Shown here piece after piece: positions 8,157 to 16,734 of a stretch of DNA of 64,000 nt. The stretch covers positions 186,001 to 250,000 of the forward strand of contig NZ_QOWE01000003.1 in assembly GCF_003334855.1 (NCBI RefSeq), written 5' to 3'. Both the position numbers and the translations under genes were made by a program. A model generated the notes under the pieces. The model was not told the DNA's origin. It did no database searches and worked only from the letters and a program-made list of their open reading frames with translations. The DNA comes from Larkinella punicea. Its GTDB lineage: Bacteria; Bacteroidota; Bacteroidia; Cytophagales; Spirosomataceae. The first letter of the stretch is position 1. Each line of letters opens with the position of its first letter.

Positions 8157-8701
8157 GTGCCGAATAACTTCTTCAATTCCTGTAAAGCAGACCGAACCCG
8201 TGTTTTGACCGTTCCGAGCGGCAAATTCAATTTCTCCGCTACTTCTTCATGGGTGTATCCATAGAAGTAGACAAGGTCGATAACCATTCGTCGATCCGGG
8301 TTTAATTGATTCACCTTGTCTGGTAAATCAAGTGTTTCCACAGCGGGTTGATAGGCTTGCTGATGCTGATCGACAATATCTACGATATCGGTGCTGGTTT
8401 GGATTGACTGACCTGAATGGCGGGTGCGGATGGCGTCAATGGCGGTATTTCGGGCAATGTTCAGTAACCACGTAAACAGACGGCCTTTCTGAGCATCGTA
8501 AGATGGAATATTCCGCCAGATCTTTACAAAAGAGTCCTGTAAAACGTCGCGGGCGGCTTCTTCATCACGAACGACCTTCAGGATTACGCCGTACAAAGCC
8601 GGTGAATACTGGTCGTAGAGTAAGTGAAATGCCTGTTCCTCTCGCTGCTGGAGCTTCTTGACCAGTACGTCTTCCGTAAATGGGAGGTTTGAACGCTTCA
8701 A
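8153..8701 (-). CDS. ECF RNA polymerase sigma factor (SigK-like)
   Basis: This is a sigma-70 family factor of 182 residues. Region 2 (about 20-90) includes FHLLYDQYSPALYG and DVLQDSFVKIWRNI. Region 4 (about 125-180) has the helix-turn-helix YTHEEVAEKLNLPLGTVKTR. It directs RNA polymerase to a dedicated set of promoters and is probably inactive while bound by the RskA-type protein encoded immediately downstream with a 4-base overlap. A good Bacteroidota-type promoter (8739-8767) lies about 40 bases upstream. The nearby fasciclin gene and possibly msrB are the first candidate targets. Confidence 0.92.
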   Translation of the reverse strand: MKRSNLPFTEDVLVKKLQQREEQAFHLLYDQYSPALYGVILKVVRDEEAARDVLQDSFVKIWRNIPSYDAQKGRLFTWLLNIARNTAIDAIRTRHSGQSIQTSTDIVDIVDQHQQAYQPAVETLDLPDKVNQLNPDRRMVIDLVYFYGYTHEEVAEKLNLPLGTVKTRVRSALQELKKLFGT

Positions 8702-8738
8702 GGTAATGGAGTAATTCAGTAACCAAAAGGGTCGGTGT

Positions 8739-8767
8739 CAAAAATACGAATAAAATGATGCGGGCAA
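8739..8767 (-). promoter_or_regulatory. Bacteroidota-type promoter for the ECF sigma/anti-sigma operon
   Basis: On the minus strand TTG (8765-8767) is followed after 18 bases by TATTTTTG (8739-8746). This matches the Bacteroidota sigma-A pattern TTG-N17-19-TAnnTTTG. It lies about 40 bases before the sigma gene start. Confidence 0.6.
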
Positions 8768-8793
8768 ACATATGAATGCGTATTTAGTCCTGA

Positions 8794-8846
8794 ATTTCGA
8801 AAAAAAAGCCATTCCCTTCATCGAGAAATAGCTTTTTTTTCGAAAT
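8794..8846. terminator. Bidirectional terminator-like hairpin
   Basis: ATTTCGAAAAAAAAGC (8794-8809) pairs with GCTTTTTTTTCGAAAT (8831-8846), giving a strong symmetric stem with A and T tracts. It lies between the small secreted-protein gene and the sigma promoter. Confidence 0.7.
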
Positions 8847-8868
8847 CAAGAATGCATTTTTCCGGAGG

Positions 8869-9147
8869 CTAATCAACTGGTTTTTTCGTTTTTACGGTTT
8901 TTGTCGTTTTCTTTCGTACCGTCGTGCTTTTTATCGTCTTGGCATCCTCCGACCGCCGGGCATTCCGGCTCGATTGGGTGCCCTTGATCAGTTTGCTTTT
9001 CAGGGAATCCTGTTTGGCAGTTGGTTCGCCTTGCGGGAACGTTTGCGCAGCCTGTTCCGGCGCGTGGGTATTGGGCGAAGGGGTCTGGGCTTGTCCATGA
9101 CTGGCAATCCAGAGCAGGGCGGCAGTAAAAAGTGCTATTTTTTTCAT
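8869..9147 (-). CDS. Small secreted Lys-rich hypothetical protein
   Basis: This 92-residue protein has a signal peptide (MKKIALFTAALLWIASHGQAQ, residues 1-21). The remainder is low in hydrophobic residues and ends in a very basic tail rich in Lys and Thr (VRKKTTKTVKTKKPVD). No family was recognised. Similar short, basic, probably disordered secreted proteins are common in Cytophagales. The ATG at 9147 was preferred because it begins the signal peptide; the frame is open to 9303, but those residues do not look coding. It is divergent from lysA. Confidence 0.6.
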   Translation of the reverse strand: MKKIALFTAALLWIASHGQAQTPSPNTHAPEQAAQTFPQGEPTAKQDSLKSKLIKGTQSSRNARRSEDAKTIKSTTVRKKTTKTVKTKKPVD

Positions 9148-9312
9148 AACCGTGCAGTTCAGCGTTGAGTAAGAATTTAACCCGAATACCGGCGAATTGT
9201 TCGATGCGCGCTTGCTGAACGTTCGGATTTCGGAATTGCTTATTTTCGGGAAAAGTAAATTCAGAGCCGGATTGGGGTCGGGTAGCGTTGCCAGAAATGG
9301 CATAAAATCGCT

Positions 9313-9320
9313 TATATTTG
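9313..9320 (+). promoter_or_regulatory. Promoter -7 box for lysA
   Basis: TATATTTG matches the Bacteroidota -7 consensus TAnnTTTG and lies 30 bases before the lysA ATG. The nearest TTG (9288-9290) is 22 bases upstream, slightly farther than usual. Confidence 0.5.
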
Positions 9321-9349
9321 CACCTCAAAATTGGCAGACACCCCTGCGT

Positions 9350-10609
9350 ATGCAGCTCGATCAAAACCGTTATCAAATTCAGGGCATCGACGTTCTGGAG
9401 ATGGCCGAAGCGTTTGGCCTTCCCTTATACGTCTATGATGCCGACAAAATTATTGAAAAAATAGGCACCCTCCAGTCGGCTTTTCAGGGCGTCAATCTGA
9501 AAATCAAGTATGCCGCCAAGGCATTGACCAACGTGTCGATTCTGAAGTTGATGCGCAGCCGGGGAATCGATGTGGAAGTGGTTTCGGTGAATGAAATCCG
9601 GATGGCGTTGCTGGCCGGTTTCGATCCCGAACAGATCATGTATACCCCGAGTGGCGTTTCCTTCGCCGAAATTCAGGAGGCACTCGCACTGGGCGTTCGG
9701 CTGAACGTCGACAGCCTGCCCTTGCTGGAATTCATGGGGCAGCAGTACGGCAGCCGCAAACCGGTCGGCATCCGGATCAACCCCCACATTGCAGAAGGCG
9801 GAAACATCAAAATTCAGACGGGTCACGCCGATTCCAAGTTTGGTATTTCGATGGAGCAACGGAGCCAGATTCGCGCACTGGTCGAACAGTATGCCATTCC
9901 GGTGGTCGGACTGCACATTCATACCGGCTCGGATTTCAAGAATGCCGATGCGTTTCTCAAAGGTGCCGAGGTGCTTTTTGAGCTGGCCAACGACTTCCCC
10001 AACCTGCAGTTCCTCGACTTTGGCAGCGGTTTTAAGGTAGCCTACAAAGAAGGGGATCACAGCACGGATGTGGTGGATCTGGGCCGGAAAGTGACAGCGG
10101 CCTTTCAGAATTTCTGTCAGCACTACGGGCGGGAAATCGAACTGTGTTTTGAGCCCGGCAAGTTTTTAGTGAGCGAAAGCGGTGTGCTGCTGGTGAATGT
10201 CAACGTGGTGAAGGAGAACCCCAACCGGACGTTTGTGGGTGTCGATTCGGGATTGAACCACCTGATCCGGCCGATGATGTACGATGCCTACCACGAAATT
10301 GTCAATGTTTCGAATCCGACGGGCGAAAAACGGACCTATAGCATCGTGGGGTATATTTGTGAAACCGACACGCTGGGCTGGGATCGTTCGCTGAACGAAG
10401 TGCGCCCCGGCGATGTGCTGGCCCTGAAAAATGCGGGAGCCTACGGTTTTAGCATGAGTTCCAACTACAACTCGCGGGTCAGACCCGCCGAAGTGCTGGT
10501 GTACGACGGAAAACCGCACCTGATCCGCCGACGTGAAACCTTCGAAGACCTGGTGCGGAACCAGATTGAAGTGGATTTTGAAGAAGAAATAACCATTAAA
10601 AATAATTAA
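9350..10609 (+). CDS. lysA: Diaminopimelate decarboxylase
   Basis: LysA removes CO2 from meso-diaminopimelate to give L-lysine, the last step of lysine synthesis, using PLP in the cytosol. The 419-residue protein has the fold-type III barrel with the PLP lysine K57 in YAAKAL. It also shows HIHTGSD, the phosphate-binding region FGSGFKVAY, EPGKFLV, and CETDTLGWD, which carries the second active-site cysteine. The open frame reaches back to 9197, but the ATG at 9350 follows a promoter box (9313-9320) and gives the standard length. A palindrome follows the stop. Confidence 0.94.
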   Translation: MQLDQNRYQIQGIDVLEMAEAFGLPLYVYDADKIIEKIGTLQSAFQGVNLKIKYAAKALTNVSILKLMRSRGIDVEVVSVNEIRMALLAGFDPEQIMYTPSGVSFAEIQEALALGVRLNVDSLPLLEFMGQQYGSRKPVGIRINPHIAEGGNIKIQTGHADSKFGISMEQRSQIRALVEQYAIPVVGLHIHTGSDFKNADAFLKGAEVLFELANDFPNLQFLDFGSGFKVAYKEGDHSTDVVDLGRKVTAAFQNFCQHYGREIELCFEPGKFLVSESGVLLVNVNVVKENPNRTFVGVDSGLNHLIRPMMYDAYHEIVNVSNPTGEKRTYSIVGYICETDTLGWDRSLNEVRPGDVLALKNAGAYGFSMSSNYNSRVRPAEVLVYDGKPHLIRRRETFEDLVRNQIEVDFEEEITIKNN

Positions 10610-10682
10610 GAGTGAAGAGTTAAGAGTTAAGAGTTAATGCGTCAGCCAACTCTTAACTCTTAACTCTTCACTCATCACTCTT
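10610..10682. repeat. Palindrome with GAGTTAA micro-repeated arms
   Basis: The left arm (10610-10637) contains repeated GAGTTAA words. The right arm (10648-10682) is its imperfect complement with repeated TTAACTC. It fills nearly the whole gap between lysA and yebC and probably terminates lysA. Confidence 0.75.
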
Positions 10683-10686
10683 TACG

Positions 10687-11400
10687 ATGGGACGCGCATA
10701 CGAATACCGGAAAGCCAGAAAATTCAAGCGGTGGGGGATGATGGCCAAAACCTTCACCAAAATTGGAAAAGACATTGCCCTCGCAGTGAAAAGTGGTGGT
10801 CCTGATCCGACAACGAACGGACGACTGCGGGCCATTATCCAGAATGCCCGGGCCGCCAACATGCCGAAAGAAAACGTCGATCGGGCAATCAAACGGGCGG
10901 TTTCGAAGGAACAGGAGGATTACAAGGAAATTACCTACGAAGGCTATGGCCCACACGGCATTGCCATTGTAGTAGAAACCGCCACGGACAACATCAACCG
11001 GACGGTGGCCAACCTGCGGAGTTACTTCAGCAAATGTGGGGGCGCCCTCGGAACTTCCGGGATGCTCGACTTCATGTTCGACCGCAAATCCGTTTTTCGC
11101 ATTCCGGCCGGTAACATCGATCTGGATGAACTGGAACTGGAAATGATCGACTTTGGCGCGGACGAAATCTCACTGGACGAAGAAGCCGAACAGATCGTAA
11201 TCTACGGCGAATTCACGGCTTTCGGGGCGATTCAGAAGCACCTGGAAGAAAAAGGCTACGAACTCAAACAGGCGGAATTCGAACGCATTCCGAACGATAC
11301 CAAGGAACTGACCGAAGAAGAATCCGCCGATCTGGAAAAACTGCTGGAGAAGATCGAAGAAGACGAAGATGTTCTGAACGTCTTCCACAACATGCGGTAA
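10687..11400 (+). CDS. yebC: YebC/PmpR family protein (DUF28)
   Basis: This 237-residue protein carries YebC family hallmarks: the N-terminal basic stretch leading to FTKIGKDIALAVKSGGPDP, then RLRAIIQNARAANMPKENVDRAIKRA, and YEGYGPHGIAIVVE. Members have been described as transcriptional regulators and, more recently, as ribosome-associated translation factors that help with difficult peptide sequences. The N-terminus (GRAYEYRKARKFKRWG) is the variant form in place of the usual AGHSKWANIKH. The C-terminus is acidic. It follows lysA but is separated by a palindrome, so it may have its own promoter. Confidence 0.92.
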   Translation: MGRAYEYRKARKFKRWGMMAKTFTKIGKDIALAVKSGGPDPTTNGRLRAIIQNARAANMPKENVDRAIKRAVSKEQEDYKEITYEGYGPHGIAIVVETATDNINRTVANLRSYFSKCGGALGTSGMLDFMFDRKSVFRIPAGNIDLDELELEMIDFGADEISLDEEAEQIVIYGEFTAFGAIQKHLEEKGYELKQAEFERIPNDTKELTEEESADLEKLLEKIEEDEDVLNVFHNMR

Positions 11401-11403
11401 TCA

Positions 11404-11446
11404 AAAAAGATGCGGTAAGCGACCTCATAACCGTTTACCGCATCTT
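11404..11446. terminator. Convergent terminator between yebC and a small gene
   Basis: AGATGCGGTAA pairs with TTACCGCATCT in an 11-bp stem, with A6 on the plus-strand left side giving a T-run on the minus strand. The right half overlaps the last codons of the converging 79-residue gene. Confidence 0.7.
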
Positions 11447-11674
11447 GTTCAATAATTGCGTTCGGGTGGGGCGCTCGCTGACCACTTCATAGTCCAATCC
11501 TTCCAAATCCAGGGCATCCACAAAATGCCGGTAGTTATTGCCTTCCACTTCGAACAGGCAGAGATTCTCATACGGTTCGTTAAAAAGCTCAACCTCCGTC
11601 AAAACCGCTTTCTGTTGTAGCAACTGGCACTGCTGGTTGGATAAATCGTTCTTCCGAATGGTGAAATACCACAT
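11435..11674 (-). CDS. Small hypothetical protein
   Basis: This 79-residue protein (MWYFTIRKND start) was not recognised. It is predicted to be cytosolic, with a mixed alpha/beta pattern and no signal peptide or TM segment. The start at 11674 was chosen over an upstream ATG at 11734, because the longer form would translate part of the adjacent palindrome region. The regular polar/hydrophobic alternation and the position between a terminator and a palindrome suggest a real small gene. No function is offered. Confidence 0.55.
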   Translation of the reverse strand: MWYFTIRKNDLSNQQCQLLQQKAVLTEVELFNEPYENLCLFEVEGNNYRHFVDALDLEGLDYEVVSERPTRTQLLNKMR

Positions 11675-11699
11675 AGCGTTTGTGTAGATGAAAGAAGAT

Positions 11700-11810
11700 G
11701 GAGGATTGACCATAGACCATAGACGATAGACCATTGACGATGGATGGAAACATCTTATTCCTCGGTCTATCGTCTATAGACGATGGTCAATCGTCAATTG
11801 TCCATCCTCC
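11700..11810. repeat. Palindrome with CATAGAC/GATAGAC micro-repeated arms
   Basis: The left arm (11700-11743) and right arm (11764-11810) are about 45 bases each and imperfectly complementary. Each arm is a chain of ATAGACC/ATAGACG/ATTGACG words. It lies between the 79-residue gene and the stop of the 960-aa gene. Confidence 0.75.
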
Positions 11811-11811
11811 A

Positions 11812-14688
11812 TTAATTCGCCCCTGATTCGCGCAGCAGTTCGACCCAGCCTTTGACAATTTCGGCGGGGGCGGCACAATTGAGCCGTTTGTATTTGACGG
11901 TTACCTGATACAGATACACGCCACCCGGCACGTCTTTCCCCTGGTTGTTCTTGCCGTTCCACTGGAGGGAGAGGTCGCTGCTTTGGTAGACTTTAACTCC
12001 CCAGCGGTTGACCACCGTCAGTTCCGCCGACTCAATAAAACGGGGGCATTGGGCGGGCTGAAAAATATCATTTCGGCCATCGCCGTTGGGCGTAAACACA
12101 TTTGGCATCATCAGATACGGGCAATTGTCCTTGCAAACCCGGTTGGAAGCCGCGCTTTCCCGGCCGCTCCGACTCACCGCCCGGACTTCATAACATCCTG
12201 CAAAGGAAGTCAGATTCTGATGCCGATACGTTAGTTGAGGGGCACTGACGGAGTCGATCAAAACGAGATCCTGGCCTTCACAGGGACTGTAGTAAATGCG
12301 ATATTTCACCACGTTGCGGTCGCAATCGCCCGTGGTCGGATTTTGCCAAGTCAGGTTGTTGGCAAACGTCGTCTGGTTGCAGAATGAGGTGGGTGTCAGC
12401 GTGGAACAGTTGAGCGTATCGACAGCCAGTTGGGGGGGACAGGGGCGGGTGGTGTCGATCGGCGACGCACAAACGCCCTGCGAGAAATTGTTCAGCAGAA
12501 TCGTCGTGAGCGGGGCTGCATATTGGCCAACGGTTTCGACCCGGTAACAATAGCTGCTGTCCACCGACATCATAACCGGCTGAACCCCATCGCCCGCAAA
12601 GGTATCGGCTCCCTGGTCGAGGTAGGCGTATGTATTGGCCGTGGTGACCGGAACAACGGCCACCAGGTTGAACGGGCCGTTGGGGCCGGTTTTGCTGCGA
12701 TACACCCGGTGTTGCTTGTTATCATTGCTCCAGGGCACATTGGCCTGCCAGGTAAGCTGGACGCGTCGAACGCCGGGGGTCGCCGTAAGCCGGACCGAAC
12801 TGGCGTTATCGGTTGCGTCGAGCCGTTGCAATTGTCCCGTACCGGGATCGGTGTAGTAAAACTCAATGCGATACCGGTAGGCGTTGGCAACGGTATTGAT
12901 TCCCCGGTCGATAAATACCGTGTCCGCAACCGTGGATTGCAGGGTGGTGTTGATGGCGGCAATCTGGGTAAAATCGGTGCCGGTAAGCCCGGTGGCCCGG
13001 AACAGGCGGTATTGGAACGGGCCGGTGCCGTCGTTGGGGTTAATGCCGGGAGGGCGGGTCCAGCGGACGGTGATCACCCCCCGCGTATCGAACGTACTGT
13101 CGACGGTGACGTGCGTAATCAAGGGTACCTGCTGGGGTAAATTCACACAAACCTGTTGGGAAATGACGCTTTGCCCATTGTTGGGACGGGGCAGCAAGAC
13201 GATAATTCGGTAGCTGTACTGCACACCCCGCTGCAGACCCTGGTTGTTGTTGTTATCGGTGTAAGAAGTCTGGTTGATGCCCACAGTATCGACCCGGACA
13301 TAGCCATTGGCTTCCAGTTGACCGGGGTCGCTGCACGGATCGAAAGGGGTGTCTTCACAGCCTATCTTGCGATAAATGGCCATTCTGGTGTTATCAGGCA
13401 ACTGAGCCGCACAGGAGTACGCTGCCCAGTTGAGCAGAATGGCTCGCCCGGCCGCATCGGCGGCTGGCCGGGCCGTGAGGTTCTGGGGTTGGGGTGCATA
13501 AATCTTGATGCGGAACGACTCGAGGGTTGCCAACTGGGTTTGCCCGGCGGTTCGGGGTAGATCGATCACTCGAAAAACGACATCATAGGGTTCGGCGCGG
13601 ACGTGGGCGCAACTGGTTTGCCAGCGGAACGTACCGGTAGCCGGCGAGTTCTGGGCGGTTTTCGGCGCAAAAGTGGCGTATTCGGGGGAAATAATGTTGA
13701 TCGGGGTTGTTCCGTCAGGACCCACATTGAAAGGACCACCGTAGGCCGAAAGCTCCAGACGGTTGTTGTCGGGGTCGGTGGCGGTTATGGCTTGCTGGAT
13801 GAGCGTTCCAGCTTCTATGCACAGATCGGGCGGCACCACGATGGCCGGCCGTCTGTTGGTTGAAGGGGTAACGATGATCTGCATATCGCGGATGATCTCC
13901 CCAATTTTGACACCATCGCGCCATTCCTCCACGATAAAAGCGATGTTGTACTGGCCCTGTTCGGCGGGCGCATCCCAGCAGACATCACCGGTGATGGCAT
14001 TGACGGTCAGCGTGGCCGGACCGGTTCCGGCTTCGTTGATTCGGTTGACCCCAATCAGTGTAGGATCGGAGTAACCCGCTACATTTCTAAGGGTACAGTT
14101 GCCCTGTTCGTCGGCTATACGTCCGGAAGGGACGTATAGCCGGTAGGCCAGGCTATCCCCGTCGGCATCGAAAGCCGCCGGGTTGTGGCACCATTTCTGG
14201 CCGATGCGGGCAGAATCCAGTGGCGGGTTCAGCAGAACCGGCGTACTGTTCAGGCCCAGAGCGGCATTGACGACGATGGTGGTCTGGAGTTGAAAGCTGG
14301 TCTGAATGGAAGACGGAATGTTCCGGACGTTTTCGTTGCGGTTCGTAATGGTACAGGTAATGCGGTAGGTTCCGGGTCCCGGATAGGTAAAGGTCGCAAC
14401 GTAGGTATTGGCGGTGGTGGCCCGGTTGATGATCGTCCGGCTCCGGCGGGGAACGGCCACGGCATTTCCGATTCCAAAACAAAAATAGGAGGGATCCTGC
14501 TGGTCACTCGCCGTTCGTCCCCCGATTTCGTCGTGGTAGGTGGTCATCGTAACCTCATAGGTCAGGGAAGTACTGGAAATACGGCGGGTGGTAATTTCAC
14601 CGGCCCGCAAGTGCGTGGCCTGCGTTTCGGATATTGCCAGGATTCCCAGCAAAAAGACCCACAAAAACGTGAGGAAATATGTTTTCAT
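11812..14688 (-). CDS. Large secreted protein with gliding-motility-type C-terminal (CHU_C) domain
   Basis: The protein of about 958 residues starts with a signal peptide (LTFLWVFLLGILAISETQA). It continues with a beta-rich region (30-400) of PKD/cadherin-like pattern, with phrases such as FDADGDSLAYRL and ATDPDNNRLEL, then several fibronectin-III-like modules (400-860). The C-terminus has MPNVFTPNGDGRNDIF, ELTVVNRWGVKVYQS and GVYLYQVTVKY, the CHU_C/gliding-motility-associated domain used as a sorting signal for type IX secretion. It is probably a surface adhesin or matrix protein. The ATG at 14688 (MKTYFLT) gives the cleanest signal peptide. PorQ, a T9SS component, is encoded later in the window. 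Confidence 0.88.
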   Translation of the reverse strand: MKTYFLTFLWVFLLGILAISETQATHLRAGEITTRRISSTSLTYEVTMTTYHDEIGGRTASDQQDPSYFCFGIGNAVAVPRRSRTIINRATTANTYVATFTYPGPGTYRITCTITNRNENVRNIPSSIQTSFQLQTTIVVNAALGLNSTPVLLNPPLDSARIGQKWCHNPAAFDADGDSLAYRLYVPSGRIADEQGNCTLRNVAGYSDPTLIGVNRINEAGTGPATLTVNAITGDVCWDAPAEQGQYNIAFIVEEWRDGVKIGEIIRDMQIIVTPSTNRRPAIVVPPDLCIEAGTLIQQAITATDPDNNRLELSAYGGPFNVGPDGTTPINIISPEYATFAPKTAQNSPATGTFRWQTSCAHVRAEPYDVVFRVIDLPRTAGQTQLATLESFRIKIYAPQPQNLTARPAADAAGRAILLNWAAYSCAAQLPDNTRMAIYRKIGCEDTPFDPCSDPGQLEANGYVRVDTVGINQTSYTDNNNNQGLQRGVQYSYRIIVLLPRPNNGQSVISQQVCVNLPQQVPLITHVTVDSTFDTRGVITVRWTRPPGINPNDGTGPFQYRLFRATGLTGTDFTQIAAINTTLQSTVADTVFIDRGINTVANAYRYRIEFYYTDPGTGQLQRLDATDNASSVRLTATPGVRRVQLTWQANVPWSNDNKQHRVYRSKTGPNGPFNLVAVVPVTTANTYAYLDQGADTFAGDGVQPVMMSVDSSYCYRVETVGQYAAPLTTILLNNFSQGVCASPIDTTRPCPPQLAVDTLNCSTLTPTSFCNQTTFANNLTWQNPTTGDCDRNVVKYRIYYSPCEGQDLVLIDSVSAPQLTYRHQNLTSFAGCYEVRAVSRSGRESAASNRVCKDNCPYLMMPNVFTPNGDGRNDIFQPAQCPRFIESAELTVVNRWGVKVYQSSDLSLQWNGKNNQGKDVPGGVYLYQVTVKYKRLNCAAPAEIVKGWVELLRESGAN

Positions 14689-14812
14689 AACCAATTAATT
14701 TCTATACCTACAAGAACGTACAAGTGCTTGGGTTGTGTATACGGTTTTCGGCCACCGGGGACAATTATAGCAATAAAGTTTGGGAGTTGAAGGGTTTCGA
14801 CAGGCGGCTTTA

Positions 14813-14886
14813 CCCCTAAATCCCCTGAAGGGGACTTTATCCATCCGATGTGGCGGTGTCCAAGTCCCTTTCAGGGGATTTAGGGG
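14813..14886. repeat. Dispersed hairpin repeat, family R1, copy a
   Basis: The 25-base arms (14813-14837 and 14862-14886) read CCCCTAAATCCCCTGAAGGG outward-in, with one mismatch, around a 24-base spacer. The same arms occur at 43899-44003 and 57687-57762, with variants at 30567-30732. Confidence 0.85.
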
Positions 14887-14889
14887 CAT

Positions 14890-15876
14890 TTAAATTTTAT
14901 AAAATCCCTTTTGATTGAAGACGGTTTTCCAGAAAAAACGCAGGAAAATACCCACATGCCGGGCAAATTCCCGCTGGTTTTCCAATTCCGAAAAAGGGGG
15001 GCGCAGCTTGAGGAGGTTAACGCCGATTTTCCAGCCAAAAATCACGGGGATCAGGGTCAGGTAATGCAGAATCAGGATCAGGTAAGCCCCCACGCCGTAT
15101 TGTTTCCGCACCCAGAGCAAATTGGAAACGTGCATTTGCGGTTTGAATCGGTTGATGTGCGTCACCTTCCGTTCCTGATAATCGGTGCTGCTGCCATATT
15201 CGAGGTGAATGTAGAAAGCATCGCGGAGGAGCAGCATTTTGCCGTGTTTGCCCAGCCGGTAACACCACTCTACATCTTCGGCATACATGAAAAAGTTATC
15301 GTCCAGCATCCCGGCTTTCTGAATCGTTTCCCGGCGGGTCATGATGAACGAGCCAATGAGCCAGTCCACTTCGTCCGGATCAGTATACTGGTTGTCGGGC
15401 AGCAGACGATGAAGCAGCTTTTTGAAAAAGCCGGAACCGGGAACAATGTAAAAATACCGGCGCAGTTGGGAAAAACCGTCGTAGGCTTCGGTATGCACCT
15501 GGCCGTCGCGCGTAATCTGCATGGGGCCAACGGCAGCCACTTCCGGTCGGCTGTCGAGCAGGTCGACACAACGTTTCAGCACATTGTCGATCAGTAGCGT
15601 ATCCGAATTGAGCAACAGAACCAGGCGGCCTTTCGACTCGGCGATACCCCGGTTGTTGGCGCGGGAGAAACCGGCGTTGTACCCCATTTCGATCCAGCGG
15701 GTGGTGGGGAAGGCGTTCAACACAACTGCCTGGCCGGAAGGGTCCGGGTCATTATTGACGACCAGTACCTCGTAGGTGATTCCGGAGGTGTGTTTTTCAA
15801 CCGAATGAAGGCAGTCGACAATGAGATGCGGGGTTTTGTAATTGACCAGAATGATGGAGATGTCGGGATTTTGCAT
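14890..15876 (-). CDS. Glycosyltransferase family 2 (rhamnosyltransferase-like)
   Basis: This protein of about 328 residues has a GT-A fold domain at the N-terminus: ISIILVNYKTPHLIVDCLHSV, EVLVVNNDPDPSG, and the metal/nucleotide site LLLNSDTLLIDNV. This is followed by GSFIMTRRETIQKAGMLDDNFFMYAEDVEWCYR, the acceptor-side signature of WbbL-like rhamnosyl- and related transferases. A hydrophobic C-terminal segment may associate with the membrane. It would add a sugar to a lipid-linked glycan in the cytosol. It is divergent from the exopolysaccharide cluster and separated from it by the AT-rich leader. The upstream ATG at 15897 is an equally possible start. Confidence 0.9.
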   Translation of the reverse strand: MQNPDISIILVNYKTPHLIVDCLHSVEKHTSGITYEVLVVNNDPDPSGQAVVLNAFPTTRWIEMGYNAGFSRANNRGIAESKGRLVLLLNSDTLLIDNVLKRCVDLLDSRPEVAAVGPMQITRDGQVHTEAYDGFSQLRRYFYIVPGSGFFKKLLHRLLPDNQYTDPDEVDWLIGSFIMTRRETIQKAGMLDDNFFMYAEDVEWCYRLGKHGKMLLLRDAFYIHLEYGSSTDYQERKVTHINRFKPQMHVSNLLWVRKQYGVGAYLILILHYLTLIPVIFGWKIGVNLLKLRPPFSELENQREFARHVGIFLRFFWKTVFNQKGFYKI

Positions 15877-15898
15877 ATCGAATGCAAAATTAAGCATT

Positions 15899-16734
15899 AA
15901 ATCAGGTCAAAACACATCCTGATTCCGACTGCCGCTTCATGTTGTCCCAAATTGGGAAGCTTCCCTTCTGAAAGTGATAGTATAGATCGGCTATGAATCA
16001 ATTTAAACTACCATTTGATTCGGAATCTATAAATGAGGTGCCCCGATTCATAAAAGATTTTTTTTAATCTTTATTTGAATGGGTGGAAAAAATAACAAGT
16101 AATTTTTATGTCTGTTAAATAATCTAGTTATCAGACAATATTTTGATAGATAATGAATTGATGTACAAAATAATGTTACTGTAACGTATATAGTAAAAAC
16201 ATATGTATTTAGTATAATTCATATATTATTTTGACTTAATTGGTAGTTGAGTAGTATTTGTAAAATTGTCATTTTTATAACAACTATATTTTACGGGAGT
16301 ATCGATTATGTGGGTTCTTTCATATTATGTCTGATAATACCATATGTGCCAGAATGGTGACTTTATTCGGAATAAAATTCGCTTTTATTTTAAAATAGAT
16401 ATATTAACTTTGGAATACCGTAGCACATATAAAAGAGTATAAGTAGTTATTTGTCACTATTCAACTACTAAAGACTGATTGTTAAATAGTATTTATTACT
16501 TAATATTTTAAGTAAATTTATATAATTGAGTATAAGTACTCAATTATATCCTCTTATGATTTATATTTAACTGATTACCTGCATTTTAGAGTTTTTAGTG
16601 CTTCTCTATTAACACTGAATTAATTAGAATTGGGAATTAAGAAGAACCCACACTTTTCTAGTACTGAAAGTGGATGATTCTTATTACTTTATTCGCGTAC
16701 ATTTCTACTCTCTAACTTATTAATCATAGGTTTT
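15899..16734 (+). promoter_or_regulatory. AT-rich non-coding leader of the exopolysaccharide cluster
   Basis: No gene is seen in this stretch of about 836 bases, which is much more AT-rich than its surroundings. It contains a -7-like TAACTTTG at 16405-16412 (no clear -33), a perfect 12-bp stem with TAAG loop at 16521-16548, a 10-bp distant inverted pair (16310-16319 with 16642-16651, GTGGGTTCTT), and a small hairpin near 16651-16672. Together they suggest a long regulated 5' leader for the cluster. Confidence 0.45.
16521..16548. repeat. Perfect 12-bp hairpin in the EPS leader
   Basis: TATAATTGAGTA (16521-16532) pairs exactly with TACTCAATTATA (16537-16548) around the loop TAAG. It could be an RNA hairpin or a dyad operator. 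Confidence 0.7.

Noticed and set aside
15899-16734. Possible small genes or a tRNA in the AT-rich leader
   Set aside because: No open frame of useful length and no cloverleaf pattern with a TTCGAATC-like arm was found by eye.
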